DNA of 6,474 nt. It comes from Rhizosphaericola sp047606825 (GTDB lineage Bacteria > Bacteroidota > Bacteroidia > Chitinophagales > Chitinophagaceae). Within the stretch, counting starts at the first letter, position 1. Each line of letters begins with the position of its first letter. Under the pieces are notes generated by a model, which made no database searches, was not told the DNA's origin, and worked only from the letters and a program-made list of their open reading frames with translations. The translations under genes were made by a program, and so were the position numbers. Of the stretch, positions 1-6,432 are shown piece after piece. The DNA is taken from NCBI GenBank assembly GCA_047606825.1, contig JASGDY010000109.1, positions 1-6,474 on the forward strand. The letters are read 5' to 3'.

Positions 1-36
1 GTCGCGTGTGCCTCAGCATATTAGAGCACACGCGAC
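1..36. repeat. Perfect 11-bp inverted repeat (hairpin) at left edge
   Basis: GTCGCGTGTGC at 1-11 is exactly complementary to GCACACGCGAC at 26-36, leaving a 14-nt A/T-richer loop. The first arm begins at base 1, so the repeat may extend beyond the window. No T-tract follows directly (the next bases are ACGCGTGCGCC), so it does not look like a canonical intrinsic terminator. It could be part of a dispersed repeat element or the 3' hairpin of an upstream gene that is not visible here. Confidence 0.7.
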
Positions 37-51
37 ACGCGTGCGCCAGCG
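34..51. repeat. 18-bp direct repeat, copy 1 (left of mutS)
   Basis: GACACGCGTGCGCCAGCG occurs here and again, identical, at 2860-2877. The two copies bracket mutS. The repeat contains the 8-bp palindrome CACGCGTG and its first three bases overlap the right arm of the hairpin at 1-36. Both copies are followed by TAAGCT, after 2 nt here and after 9 nt in the other copy, which suggests the two sites derive from a longer common element that has diverged. Confidence 0.75.
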
Positions 52-65
52 GTTAAGCTGTTTAC

Positions 66-98
66 TTGTTTTATTATGTTTTTTACTTTTTATTTTTG
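66..98 (+). promoter_or_regulatory. Candidate Bacteroidetes-type promoter for mutS
   Basis: TATTTTTG at 91-98 matches the Bacteroidetes primary sigma factor -7 consensus TAnnTTTG exactly. A TTG at 66-68 lies 22 nt upstream, about where the -33 element (TTTG/TTG) is expected, though at the long end of the usual spacing. Transcription would start near 105, giving a leader of roughly 100 nt before the mutS ATG. The surrounding DNA is very T-rich, so a chance match is possible. Confidence 0.4.
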
Positions 99-205
99 CC
101 TTTTTCCTTAAAAATACCCTGCAATATAGTCAATATTGATTAATTTTTGAAACGATATAATTATTCGCTATTGACGGTTCGCCGTTGTCGGTTTATCTTC
201 GCCAC

Positions 206-2827
206 ATGGCAAAAGTGGCATCCGAAACGCCCATGATGCAACAGCACAAGGCAATCAAGCAAAAATATCCTGACGCGATTCTGCTGTTCAGGGTTGGGGA
301 TTTTTACGAAACCTTTGCGGAGGACGCTATCCGTGCGTCGCAGATTCTGGGTATTACGTTGACCAAAAGGAGCAGTTCCAACCCCGATGCGCCGGACTTG
401 GCTGGATTTCCGCACCATGCGTTGGACACGTACCTGCACAAGCTCGTCAAGGCGGGCTACCGCGTCGCCATCGTGGACCAACTGGAAGACCCGAAAACGG
501 CCAAAGGTCTTGTCAAACGCGGCGTGACAGAGCTCGTGACGCCCGGCATCGCGACCAGCGACAAGATGCTCGACAACAACAGCAACAATTTCCTCGCGGC
601 GATATTTTTTACCGAAAAAGGCAATATCGGCGTGGCTTTCGTCGATATTACCACCGGCGAATTTTTTGCGGCGGAAGGCGACCAGGAGTATGTCGAAAAA
701 CTCGTCCTGAGCCTCAAACCTTCGGAAGTCATTTTCCAAAGGAGCTACCAGAAACATTTCAAGCAAGTCTTCGGCAACGCGTTCTACACTTATACTTTGG
801 ACAGTTGGATTTTTGACGAGGCATTTGCGACCGAGACGTTGCTGAAGCATTTCCAGACGCATTCGCTCAAGGGTTTTGGCATTGAGAAGATGCATTCGGG
901 CATCGTTGCGGCGGGTGCGATTTTGTATTATTTAAAAGAAACGGAACACCCCAACCTACAACACATCACACAGATGCAGCGCATCGAACGCGACGACTAT
1001 CTGTGGATGGACCAGTTCACGATTCGCAATCTTGAACTTTTGGGCAATGGCCAACAGGAAAACAACAACCTCCTCAAAGTCCTCGACAACACCATCAGCC
1101 CGATGGGTTCGCGTCTGCTGAAACGCTGGATTGTATTGCCTTTGCGCGATATCCAAAAGATTCAGGAACGCCTCGATACGGTCGCTTTTTTTGTCAAGGA
1201 AACAGATTTGCGCAGTGGAATCAGGCAACTTGTCAAACAGGCGGGCGACGTGGAAAGGCTGGTCAGCAAAATCCCTTTGAAAAAAATAAACCCGCGCGAG
1301 GTCGTGCAACTTTCCAAAGGACTGGAATACGCCGAAACGGTGAAATCCTTACTGGGCAAGGCGGACAACGCTTATCTCAGACGCTTGTCCGACGCTATCA
1401 ACCCCTGTAACTACATCGTTGAAAAAATCAACAACGAACTCAACGAAAACCCACCCATCGCCGCTTCCAAAGGCAATGTCATCAAGGAAGGTGTCAACGC
1501 GGAACTGGACGAGCTCCGCAATATCGCCCAAAACGGAAAGGAATATCTCCTAGAGATACAGCAACGTGAAGGCGAAAGAACGGGAATATCCTCCCTGAAA
1601 ATCGGTTTCAACAATGTGTTTGGTTACTATCTCGAGGTGACCAACCTGCACAAAGACAAGGTTCCCGAAACGTGGATTCGCAAACAGACATTGACCAACG
1701 CCGAGCGCTACATCACGCCGGAGCTTAAGGAATACGAGGAAAAAATCACCGGCGCAGAAGACAAAATCCTGCAAATAGAAGCGACGATTTACGACCGCAT
1801 TTTACTTGAGTTGCAGGATTATATCGCTCCAATACAAGTCAATGCGAGCGTGTTGGCGATATTGGACGTCCTGACCTGCTTTGCGCAGAATGCGTTGCAA
1901 TACCGGTATAGTCTGCCCGAAGTGCATGACGGCTGTCGCTTGGACTTGAAGGAAGCGCGCCATCCGGTCATCGAGCGATTCCTCCCCGCCGACCAGCATT
2001 ATATCGCCAACGATATTCTGCTCGATCCGGACCACACGCAGGTCATCATCCTCACGGGACCCAATATGAGCGGTAAAAGTGCGCTGTTGCGGCAGACGGC
2101 ATTGGTTACGTTGATGGCGCATATCGGTAGTTTTGTTCCTGCGTCGTCAGCGAAGATTCCTTTGACGGACAAGATTTTCACGCGCGTGGGTGCGAGCGAC
2201 AACCTGAGCGGCGGCGAGTCCACGTTCATGGTCGAGATGAATGAAACGGCGAGTATCATCAACAATATTTCCAAACGTAGTTTGATTTTGCTGGACGAAA
2301 TTGGGCGCGGCACTTCGACTTATGACGGCATTTCCATTGCGTGGAGTATCGTGGAATACCTGCATGGTTCGCCTTTCAAACCCAAGACTTTTTTTGCGAC
2401 GCATTACCATGAACTCAACAATCTGGAGGAAAGGTTGCCCGGCGTCGTCAACTATCATGTGACCAACAAGGAAATCGGTGGCAAGATTATCTTCCTGCGC
2501 AAATTGGCGTTGGGGGGCAGCAAACATAGTTTTGGTATACATGTCGCGCGTATCGCGGGCATGCCTACGGAACTGGTCAACCGCGCCAACGAAATATTGA
2601 AAGAACTGGAAAGCAAAGATGCCAACCGTGAAAACAATATTGCATCGTCGCTCGCGGCATTACCTGCCGTGAACCAAAATTCGGAATTGCAGTTGTCGAT
2701 TTTTGACAGCTATACCGATACCTACGAACAGATAAGGAAACAGTTGGAAGATATAGACATCAACCGTTTGACCCCTGTGGAAGCATTGCTGAAGCTCAAT
2801 GAAATAAAGGCGTTGATTAAGAGTTGA
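206..2827 (+). CDS. mutS: DNA mismatch repair protein MutS
   Basis: MutS is the cytoplasmic sensor of methyl-independent or methyl-directed mismatch repair: it binds mispairs and small loops, exchanges ADP for ATP, becomes a sliding clamp and recruits MutL. The 873-residue product has the full-length family layout: mismatch-binding domain I with the GDFYE motif (wedging Phe33, Glu35), connector, lever/clamp region (about 270-560), then the ABC-type ATPase. The P-loop GPNMSGKS is at 618-625 (Lys624), the signature segment NLSGGEST around 666-673, Walker B LILLDEIGRG with Asp697/Glu698, and FFATHYHE follows. QLSIF at 829-833 resembles a beta-clamp binding motif. The C-terminal tail ends in a conserved-looking TPVEALLKLNEIK. 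ATG at 206 is preferred because MAK...ETPMMQQ matches family N-termini; an in-frame TTG at 185 would add seven unlikely residues. No Shine-Dalgarno is visible. The gene appears intact with no missing catalytic residue. Confidence 0.97.
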   Translation: MAKVASETPMMQQHKAIKQKYPDAILLFRVGDFYETFAEDAIRASQILGITLTKRSSSNPDAPDLAGFPHHALDTYLHKLVKAGYRVAIVDQLEDPKTAKGLVKRGVTELVTPGIATSDKMLDNNSNNFLAAIFFTEKGNIGVAFVDITTGEFFAAEGDQEYVEKLVLSLKPSEVIFQRSYQKHFKQVFGNAFYTYTLDSWIFDEAFATETLLKHFQTHSLKGFGIEKMHSGIVAAGAILYYLKETEHPNLQHITQMQRIERDDYLWMDQFTIRNLELLGNGQQENNNLLKVLDNTISPMGSRLLKRWIVLPLRDIQKIQERLDTVAFFVKETDLRSGIRQLVKQAGDVERLVSKIPLKKINPREVVQLSKGLEYAETVKSLLGKADNAYLRRLSDAINPCNYIVEKINNELNENPPIAASKGNVIKEGVNAELDELRNIAQNGKEYLLEIQQREGERTGISSLKIGFNNVFGYYLEVTNLHKDKVPETWIRKQTLTNAERYITPELKEYEEKITGAEDKILQIEATIYDRILLELQDYIAPIQVNASVLAILDVLTCFAQNALQYRYSLPEVHDGCRLDLKEARHPVIERFLPADQHYIANDILLDPDHTQVIILTGPNMSGKSALLRQTALVTLMAHIGSFVPASSAKIPLTDKIFTRVGASDNLSGGESTFMVEMNETASIINNISKRSLILLDEIGRGTSTYDGISIAWSIVEYLHGSPFKPKTFFATHYHELNNLEERLPGVVNYHVTNKEIGGKIIFLRKLALGGSKHSFGIHVARIAGMPTELVNRANEILKELESKDANRENNIASSLAALPAVNQNSELQLSIFDSYTDTYEQIRKQLEDIDINRLTPVEALLKLNEIKALIKS

Positions 2828-2847
2828 AAGTGGAAAGTTGAAAGTGG
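2822..2847 (+). repeat. 14-nt tandem duplication overlapping the mutS stop
   Basis: AGTTGAAAGTGG(AA) at 2822-2835 is repeated at 2836-2847, giving about 1.9 copies of a 14-nt unit. The first unit contains the TGA stop codon of mutS (2825-2827), so the last codon and the stop lie inside the repeat. The second unit carries no coding role. It looks like local slippage or duplication at the gene end. Confidence 0.7.
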
Positions 2848-2859
2848 TTTTGTGGCTGG

Positions 2860-2877
2860 GACACGCGTGCGCCAGCG
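2860..2877. repeat. 18-bp direct repeat, copy 2 (right of mutS)
   Basis: Exact second copy of GACACGCGTGCGCCAGCG (first at 34-51), on the same strand, 33 nt after the mutS stop. The flanking bases differ apart from TAAGCT at 2887-2892. Unlike copy 1 it has no adjacent perfect hairpin. Two identical GC-rich 18-mers in A/T-rich spacers are unlikely by chance and suggest a dispersed repeat family. Confidence 0.75.
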
Positions 2878-2924
2878 ACGTGAACCTAAGCTATGAACAT
2901 GTAACTAAATAATGAAAACGGTAG

Positions 2925-2994
2925 CCGTCATTCCCGCGTAGGCGAGAATCTCCTATTAGCATATACCAGATTCCCGCCTACGCGGGAATGACGG
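2925..2994. repeat. 27-bp near-perfect inverted repeat (REP/MITE-like)
   Basis: The arm at 2925-2951 and the arm at 2968-2994 are complementary at 26 of 27 positions (the mismatch is A2945 against C2974), with a 16-nt loop. Each arm is itself a small palindrome: TTCCCGC-CTAC-GCGGGAA at 2971-2988 in the right arm, and the same with one mismatch at 2931-2948 in the left. The element can fold as one long hairpin or two short ones. Extragenic elements with a CGTCATTCCCGCG...GGCGGGAAT core are known from several unrelated bacteria as dispersed REP or miniature-transposon-like repeats. There is no T-tract after it, so a simple intrinsic terminator is not supported, although it could block exonucleases or read-through between mutS and rlmH. 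Confidence 0.85.
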
Positions 2995-3108
2995 AAAGGT
3001 GTTCACAGGTTATGTTTATGTTTCTTTTTAATAAAAAGTATAGTGTGTTTTTATCCAGTGTGAACTATAAGAATTACAACTATATTTTTTAAATATTCAA
3101 ATATGATT
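2995..3108. other. A/T-rich spacer with weak symmetric elements, no gene seen
   Basis: This is the remaining part of the 319-bp gap between mutS and rlmH. It contains no open frame beyond a few codons and no exact TAnnTTTG promoter element. GTTCACA at 3001-3007 and TGTGAAC at 3059-3065 form a 7-bp inverted pair with a 51-nt loop. CTTTTTA/TAAAAAG at 3024-3038 is a small A/T palindrome. Either could be accidental in DNA of this composition. A promoter for rlmH probably lies here but cannot be placed. Confidence 0.4.
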
Positions 3109-3140
3109 ATCAAATTACCAAATCATCAAATTATCAAATT
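3109..3140 (+). repeat. Four 8-nt tandem units just upstream of rlmH
   Basis: The units read ATCAAATT, ACCAAATC, ATCAAATT, ATCAAATT: three identical copies and one with two changes. The array ends 6 nt before the rlmH ATG and is followed by AAAAAG, so it occupies the whole translation initiation region, where no Shine-Dalgarno is seen. Copy number change here would alter the leader sequence but not the reading frame. It is far too short and spacer-less to be a CRISPR array. Confidence 0.75.
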
Positions 3141-3146
3141 AAAAAG

Positions 3147-3620
3147 ATGAAATTGCAGTTCTGGTCCATCGGCAAACCGCATGAAAACTACGTCAGCAGC
3201 GGCATTGAGGATTTTACCAAACGTGTCAACAACTATTTCTCCTGCGAATGGAAAATCATCGCACCCTTAAAAAATGCGGTTTCGCTTTCCGTGGAGCAAT
3301 TGAAAAAACAGGAAGCAAAAACAATATTGGACAGTCTGCAATCCGATGATATTCTAATCTTATTGGATGAAAGGGGAAAGATGCTGGATTCGCCGGGTCT
3401 CGCCAATGCCATACAGCAATATGCCAACCAGAGTAGCAAGCGGTTGGTTTTTCTTATTGGGGGTGCGTTTGGTGTGGATGACTTGGTCTTTAAAAGAGCC
3501 GATTTTGTGTGGAGCCTCTCCAGGTTGGTGTTTCCGCACATGCTGGCGCGTTTGATATTGAGCGAACAAGTGTATCGTGCGTGTACGATTTTGAAAGGGG
3601 AGAAGTACCACCATGTTTAG
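3147..3620 (+). CDS. rlmH: 23S rRNA (pseudouridine1915-N3)-methyltransferase RlmH
   Basis: RlmH (formerly YbeA, SPOUT superfamily) uses S-adenosylmethionine to methylate N3 of pseudouridine 1915 in helix 69 of 23S rRNA on assembled 70S ribosomes; it works as a homodimer with a trefoil-knot fold. The 157-residue length matches the family (E. coli about 155). Visible family motifs are LDERGK at 73-78, the SAM-binding glycine loop FLIGGAFG at 102-109, and the knot segment from SLSRLVFPH (123-131) through EQVYRACTILKGEKYHH at the C-terminus. The loop reads GGAFGVDD rather than the commoner GGxxG(L/F), a tolerable variation. The ATG at 3147 gives the canonical MKLQFWSIGK N-terminus and is preceded by AAAAAG and the 8-nt tandem units instead of a Shine-Dalgarno. 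It lies 319 bp after mutS and 92 bp before the GH2 gene. Confidence 0.96.
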   Translation: MKLQFWSIGKPHENYVSSGIEDFTKRVNNYFSCEWKIIAPLKNAVSLSVEQLKKQEAKTILDSLQSDDILILLDERGKMLDSPGLANAIQQYANQSSKRLVFLIGGAFGVDDLVFKRADFVWSLSRLVFPHMLARLILSEQVYRACTILKGEKYHHV

Positions 3621-3633
3621 AATTGTTTTATTA

Positions 3634-3690
3634 CAGGTTGCAGGTTTCATGTTACTGTCAACGACTGACCATTGATTATTGACAATAGAA
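3634..3690 (+). repeat. Degenerate short repeats in the rlmH-GH2 spacer
   Basis: CAGGTTG at 3634-3640 is directly followed by CAGGTTT, and 3656-3684 holds TGTCAA and TTGACA as a 6-bp inverted pair around a run of related words (CTGACC, ATTGATT, ATTGAC). The pattern looks like decayed simple-repeat DNA. No promoter consensus and no terminator with a T-tract are seen in this 92-bp gap, so co-transcription of the GH2 gene with rlmH is possible. Confidence 0.4.
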
Positions 3691-3712
3691 AACTAAATAA
3701 AAAAATAACAGA

Positions 3713-6346
3713 ATGAAAAGAATCTTATTGACCTTCTTGTTTTTTGTAGCGTTTATTGCTACGATGTTTGCGCAAAAAAGTTATGAACTGGACGAGGGTT
3801 GGTTCTGCAAAAACATTGCGGAAGTGCACGTGGACGGAACGCAGTTGTCGCTGCATCGTTTTTCCCTTAAAAACTGGATGCCCGCCGTCGTCCCCGGTAC
3901 CGTGCTGACGACTTTGTTGGAAAACAAAAAGGTTCCCGACCCTTTTTTCGGGATGAACAATGACAAGATTCCGGATATTTATTTTACCGGAAGGGAAACC
4001 TACACCTATTGGTTTTGCAAGGATTTCAAGGAATTGCCCGCCGAAGGAAACAGCCAGGTCTGGCTTAACCTGCGCGGCATCAATTATAGTTGCGACGTGT
4101 ATCTCAACGGTAAAAAACTCAACCAGGAAGTTTTTAAAGGAATGTTTTTGCGGCAGCGTTACAATATCACTTCGCTGTTGGACAAGTCGGGAAACAATCG
4201 GTTGGCGGTTGTTGTTTTTCCGCCGGACAATGTTGGCAATCCCAATGGTGGACAGGGCGGCGACGGCATCATTGCCAAAAATGTTGCGCACCAATATGTG
4301 GCGGGCTGGGACTGGATACAGCCTATCCGCGACCGCAACACAGGCATTTGGGACAAAGTGACGATTGAGAAAACAGGTGCGGTCTCTGTCGAAAATCCGC
4401 ATATCGTCACCACCGTTCCCGGCGTGCGCCAACCGCAGGGTTTCCAGGCGCCGGCTTTTGTGGAAGTGGGAGCACTTGTCAACAACACTTCCGCCAATAC
4501 CATCAAGGGTTTCCTGAAATATCAAATCGCCGACCAGACGGTCTACGTGCCGATAACGCTCAACCCCAAGGAAAAAAGAACCGTCAAACTCGACAACATC
4601 CAAATCAACAATCCCAGGCTATGGTGGCCCAATACCTACGGCCCGCAAAACCTTTATACTTCTTACATCGGTTTTGTGGAGCGGAAAGACAGCAGCACGG
4701 ACAACTTGCAAGCGATTGAAACCGGCATCCGCGAAATCAAGAACTATTGGAACGCGCATACGCAAAGTATGGAAATATCCGTCAACGGACAGCGCGTATT
4801 TGTACGTGGCGGCAACTGGATTATTTCCGACCAGATGCTGCGTTTCAGCAAGGAAAGATATGATGCGGAAGTACGGTTCCATCGCGATATGAACCTCAAT
4901 CTTATTAGGGTTTGGGGCGGCGCATTGACCGAAAGACCGGAATTTTATGAAGCTTGCGACCGATACGGTATGCTGGTCATGCAGGACTTTTGGGGTTCGG
5001 GCGACTGCAACGGACGCTGGATTGACCCGAAAAAACTGGAAGACCAATGGACGCGCCGCCAATATCCCGACGACCATCAGTTGTTCGTTGAGTCCGCGGC
5101 GGACATGATACGCATGGTACGCAACTACCCGTCTTTGGCGATTTGGTGCGGCGGCAACGAGATTACGTTGGCATCCGATATACACCATGCGTTGAAGGAC
5201 TCGCTGATGCCGCTGTTGGACGGCAGTCGTTGGTTTATCGACTATTCCAATTCCGATAGCATGTCTTATAATTCTATTGGCGGCAATGGCGACGGTCCTT
5301 ATGGCATACAGACTTTGCCTTATTTCTGGAATTACCGCACATGGCCTTTCAATTCCGAAATCGGTTCGGTTGGCGTGGGCGACATGGCTTCACTCAGACG
5401 TTTTCTGCCTAAGGAAAACTGGGTGGTTCCGCAGGAAACGCCCGGCAGGGAGGCCGTGCAGGATTCCGTATGGACTTACCACAAATATATCGGCTATGGC
5501 AACAGTGTCAATGCTTATGGCAAGCCTAAGGATTTGGAAGAGTTTGCCAACAAGGCGCAGTTGGTCAACTATGACCAGTATCGTGCTTTGATAGAAGGTT
5601 TTCTCGGGCATCAGTGGGACTGGTACACAGGTATCATCATCTGGAAGACGCAAAACCCCTGGACGGCCTTGCGTGGACAGATGTACGACTATTATCTCGA
5701 CCCCAATGCGTGTCTGTATGGTTTGAAAAAAGCAGGTGCTGTTTTGCATGGCATGTATAGTCCCGCCGACAGCTGCATCTATATTGCCAACAATACTTAC
5801 GAACACCGCAGCAATGTCATGCTCGCCGTGAAATATTATAGTATCGATGGCAAGGATTCCTTACTGACACAGGCTTTCACCGACCTGGTGCCGCAGAATA
5901 CAAAGAAAATCCTTTCCATAAAACCCAATATAGAAGGTTTGACGGCCAATGACGGCGGCTTTGTCGTCGTGCAATTATTAAACGAACAAAAACAACTATT
6001 GGACGAAAATATTTACTGGCTGTCCAACAAGGACGGACAATATACGGGTTTGAATAAATTGCCTAAGTCGCAACTGCGTGTAAAAGTCAACAAAATAAAG
6101 GATGGCAGCGTGGACGTGGAATTGTCCAATCCCGCCAATGCGCCTGTCGCATTCTTTAACCGTCTGTCCATCGTTGACCAAAAATCCGGCGAAAGACTGT
6201 TGCCGAGTTTTTATAGCGACAACTATGTAAGCGTTTTGCCGGGAGCTAGTCAGACGGTGCATATCGACTACCCCGAAGGACATTCGGGTATTGCGGTAGA
6301 AGTGGAGGGCTGGAATAAGGCGAATGAAAAGTGGCGGATTGAATAA
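3713..6346 (+). CDS. Exported GH2 glycosidase, endo-beta-mannosidase / exo-beta-glucosaminidase type
   Basis: This 877-residue protein is a complete, retaining glycoside hydrolase family 2 enzyme. Residues 1-20 form a type I signal peptide (MKR, a hydrophobic core, then TMFA before Gln21) with no lipobox cysteine, so it is probably periplasmic or secreted. A jelly-roll sugar-binding domain follows (about 30-220, with VPGTVL, NPNGGQGGDG and AGWDWIQPIRDRNTGIWD), then an Ig-like domain (about 225-345), the TIM barrel (about 350-680) and C-terminal Ig-like domains. The last (about 785-865, VAFFNRLSI, SDNYVSVLPG) resembles the Ig fold of exo-beta-glucosaminidases. Glu483 in CGGNE fits the acid/base and Glu549 in FNSEIGSVG the nucleophile. 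VRGGNWIISD, RVWGGALTERPEFYE, YGKPKDLEEFANKAQLVNYDQYRALIEG (read from 602) and IWKTQNPWTALRGQ look closer to plant mannosylglycoprotein endo-beta-mannosidase than to LacZ. The likely substrate is a beta-mannosidic or beta-glucosaminidic glycan, unproven. No SusC/SusD neighbour is in view. ATG at 3713 is fixed by the signal peptide. Confidence 0.9.
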   Translation: MKRILLTFLFFVAFIATMFAQKSYELDEGWFCKNIAEVHVDGTQLSLHRFSLKNWMPAVVPGTVLTTLLENKKVPDPFFGMNNDKIPDIYFTGRETYTYWFCKDFKELPAEGNSQVWLNLRGINYSCDVYLNGKKLNQEVFKGMFLRQRYNITSLLDKSGNNRLAVVVFPPDNVGNPNGGQGGDGIIAKNVAHQYVAGWDWIQPIRDRNTGIWDKVTIEKTGAVSVENPHIVTTVPGVRQPQGFQAPAFVEVGALVNNTSANTIKGFLKYQIADQTVYVPITLNPKEKRTVKLDNIQINNPRLWWPNTYGPQNLYTSYIGFVERKDSSTDNLQAIETGIREIKNYWNAHTQSMEISVNGQRVFVRGGNWIISDQMLRFSKERYDAEVRFHRDMNLNLIRVWGGALTERPEFYEACDRYGMLVMQDFWGSGDCNGRWIDPKKLEDQWTRRQYPDDHQLFVESAADMIRMVRNYPSLAIWCGGNEITLASDIHHALKDSLMPLLDGSRWFIDYSNSDSMSYNSIGGNGDGPYGIQTLPYFWNYRTWPFNSEIGSVGVGDMASLRRFLPKENWVVPQETPGREAVQDSVWTYHKYIGYGNSVNAYGKPKDLEEFANKAQLVNYDQYRALIEGFLGHQWDWYTGIIIWKTQNPWTALRGQMYDYYLDPNACLYGLKKAGAVLHGMYSPADSCIYIANNTYEHRSNVMLAVKYYSIDGKDSLLTQAFTDLVPQNTKKILSIKPNIEGLTANDGGFVVVQLLNEQKQLLDENIYWLSNKDGQYTGLNKLPKSQLRVKVNKIKDGSVDVELSNPANAPVAFFNRLSIVDQKSGERLLPSFYSDNYVSVLPGASQTVHIDYPEGHSGIAVEVEGWNKANEKWRIE

Positions 6347-6364
6347 TTTATACTATTTATAAAT
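6346..6364 (+). other. Weak A/T hairpin after the GH2 stop
   Basis: ATTTATA at 6346-6352 and TATAAAT at 6358-6364 form a 7-bp stem with a 5-nt loop, starting at the last base of the stop codon. It is composed only of A/T pairs and is followed by AAGATACAG instead of a T-tract, so it is at best a poor terminator. Confidence 0.25.
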
Positions 6365-6366
6365 AA

Positions 6367-6421
6367 GATACAGTCCAATATTTTTTTGGGAATAATTTTT
6401 TTCGTACATTTGGACTATATT
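6367..6421. repeat. Imperfect 12-bp inverted repeat, possible IS end or operator
   Basis: GATACAGTCCAA at 6367-6378 and TTGGACTATATT at 6410-6421 are complementary at 10 of 12 positions, including a perfect 7-bp core AGTCCAA/TTGGACT, separated by 31 nt. The pair surrounds the promoter-like TACATTTG. It could be an operator pair for the following gene, or nested terminal/subterminal repeats of an insertion sequence; the dinucleotide TA at 6369-6370 directly precedes CAGTCC, as at ends of TA-targeting IS630/Tc1-type elements. Confidence 0.45.
6386..6412 (+). promoter_or_regulatory. Candidate promoter for the gene entering at the right edge
   Basis: TACATTTG at 6405-6412 is an exact match to the Bacteroidetes -7 element TAnnTTTG. 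TTG at 6386-6388 lies 16 nt upstream, slightly short for the -33 element. Transcription would begin near 6419, about 14 nt before the ATG at 6433, a short leader that suits the downstream frame. The element sits inside the inverted repeat at 6367-6421, so a bound protein could occlude it. Confidence 0.35.
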
Positions 6422-6432
6422 ATAACTATACA

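Noticed and set aside
185..205. Upstream TTG start extending MutS by seven residues
   Set aside because: The ATG at 206 gives the usual MAK...ETPMMQQ N-terminus of Bacteroidetes MutS, and no ribosome binding site favours the TTG.
161..895. Antisense open frame (244 codons) opposite the mutS 5' region
   Set aside because: It is a shadow of the conserved MutS N-terminal domains; the translation shows no family motif.
2925..2994. Inverted repeat read as a rho-independent terminator of mutS
   Set aside because: The stem is strong, but it is followed by AAAGGTGTTCACAGG with no T-tract on the plus strand, and the nested palindromes fit an extragenic repeat better.
3109..3140. Short tandem units considered as a CRISPR array
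   Set aside because: The units are 8 nt with no spacers between them and no cas genes are present.
3725..4603. Long antisense open frame (292 codons) opposite the 5' part of the GH2 gene
   Set aside because: It runs entirely inside a gene with clear family motifs, has no recognisable domain, and is explained by codon bias of the sense strand.
3713..6346. GH2 gene considered as classical LacZ beta-galactosidase
   Set aside because: The active-site surroundings (CGGNE, FNSEIGSVG) and the C-terminal Ig domain match the mannosidase/glucosaminidase branch, and the LacZ C-terminal small-chain domain is not seen.
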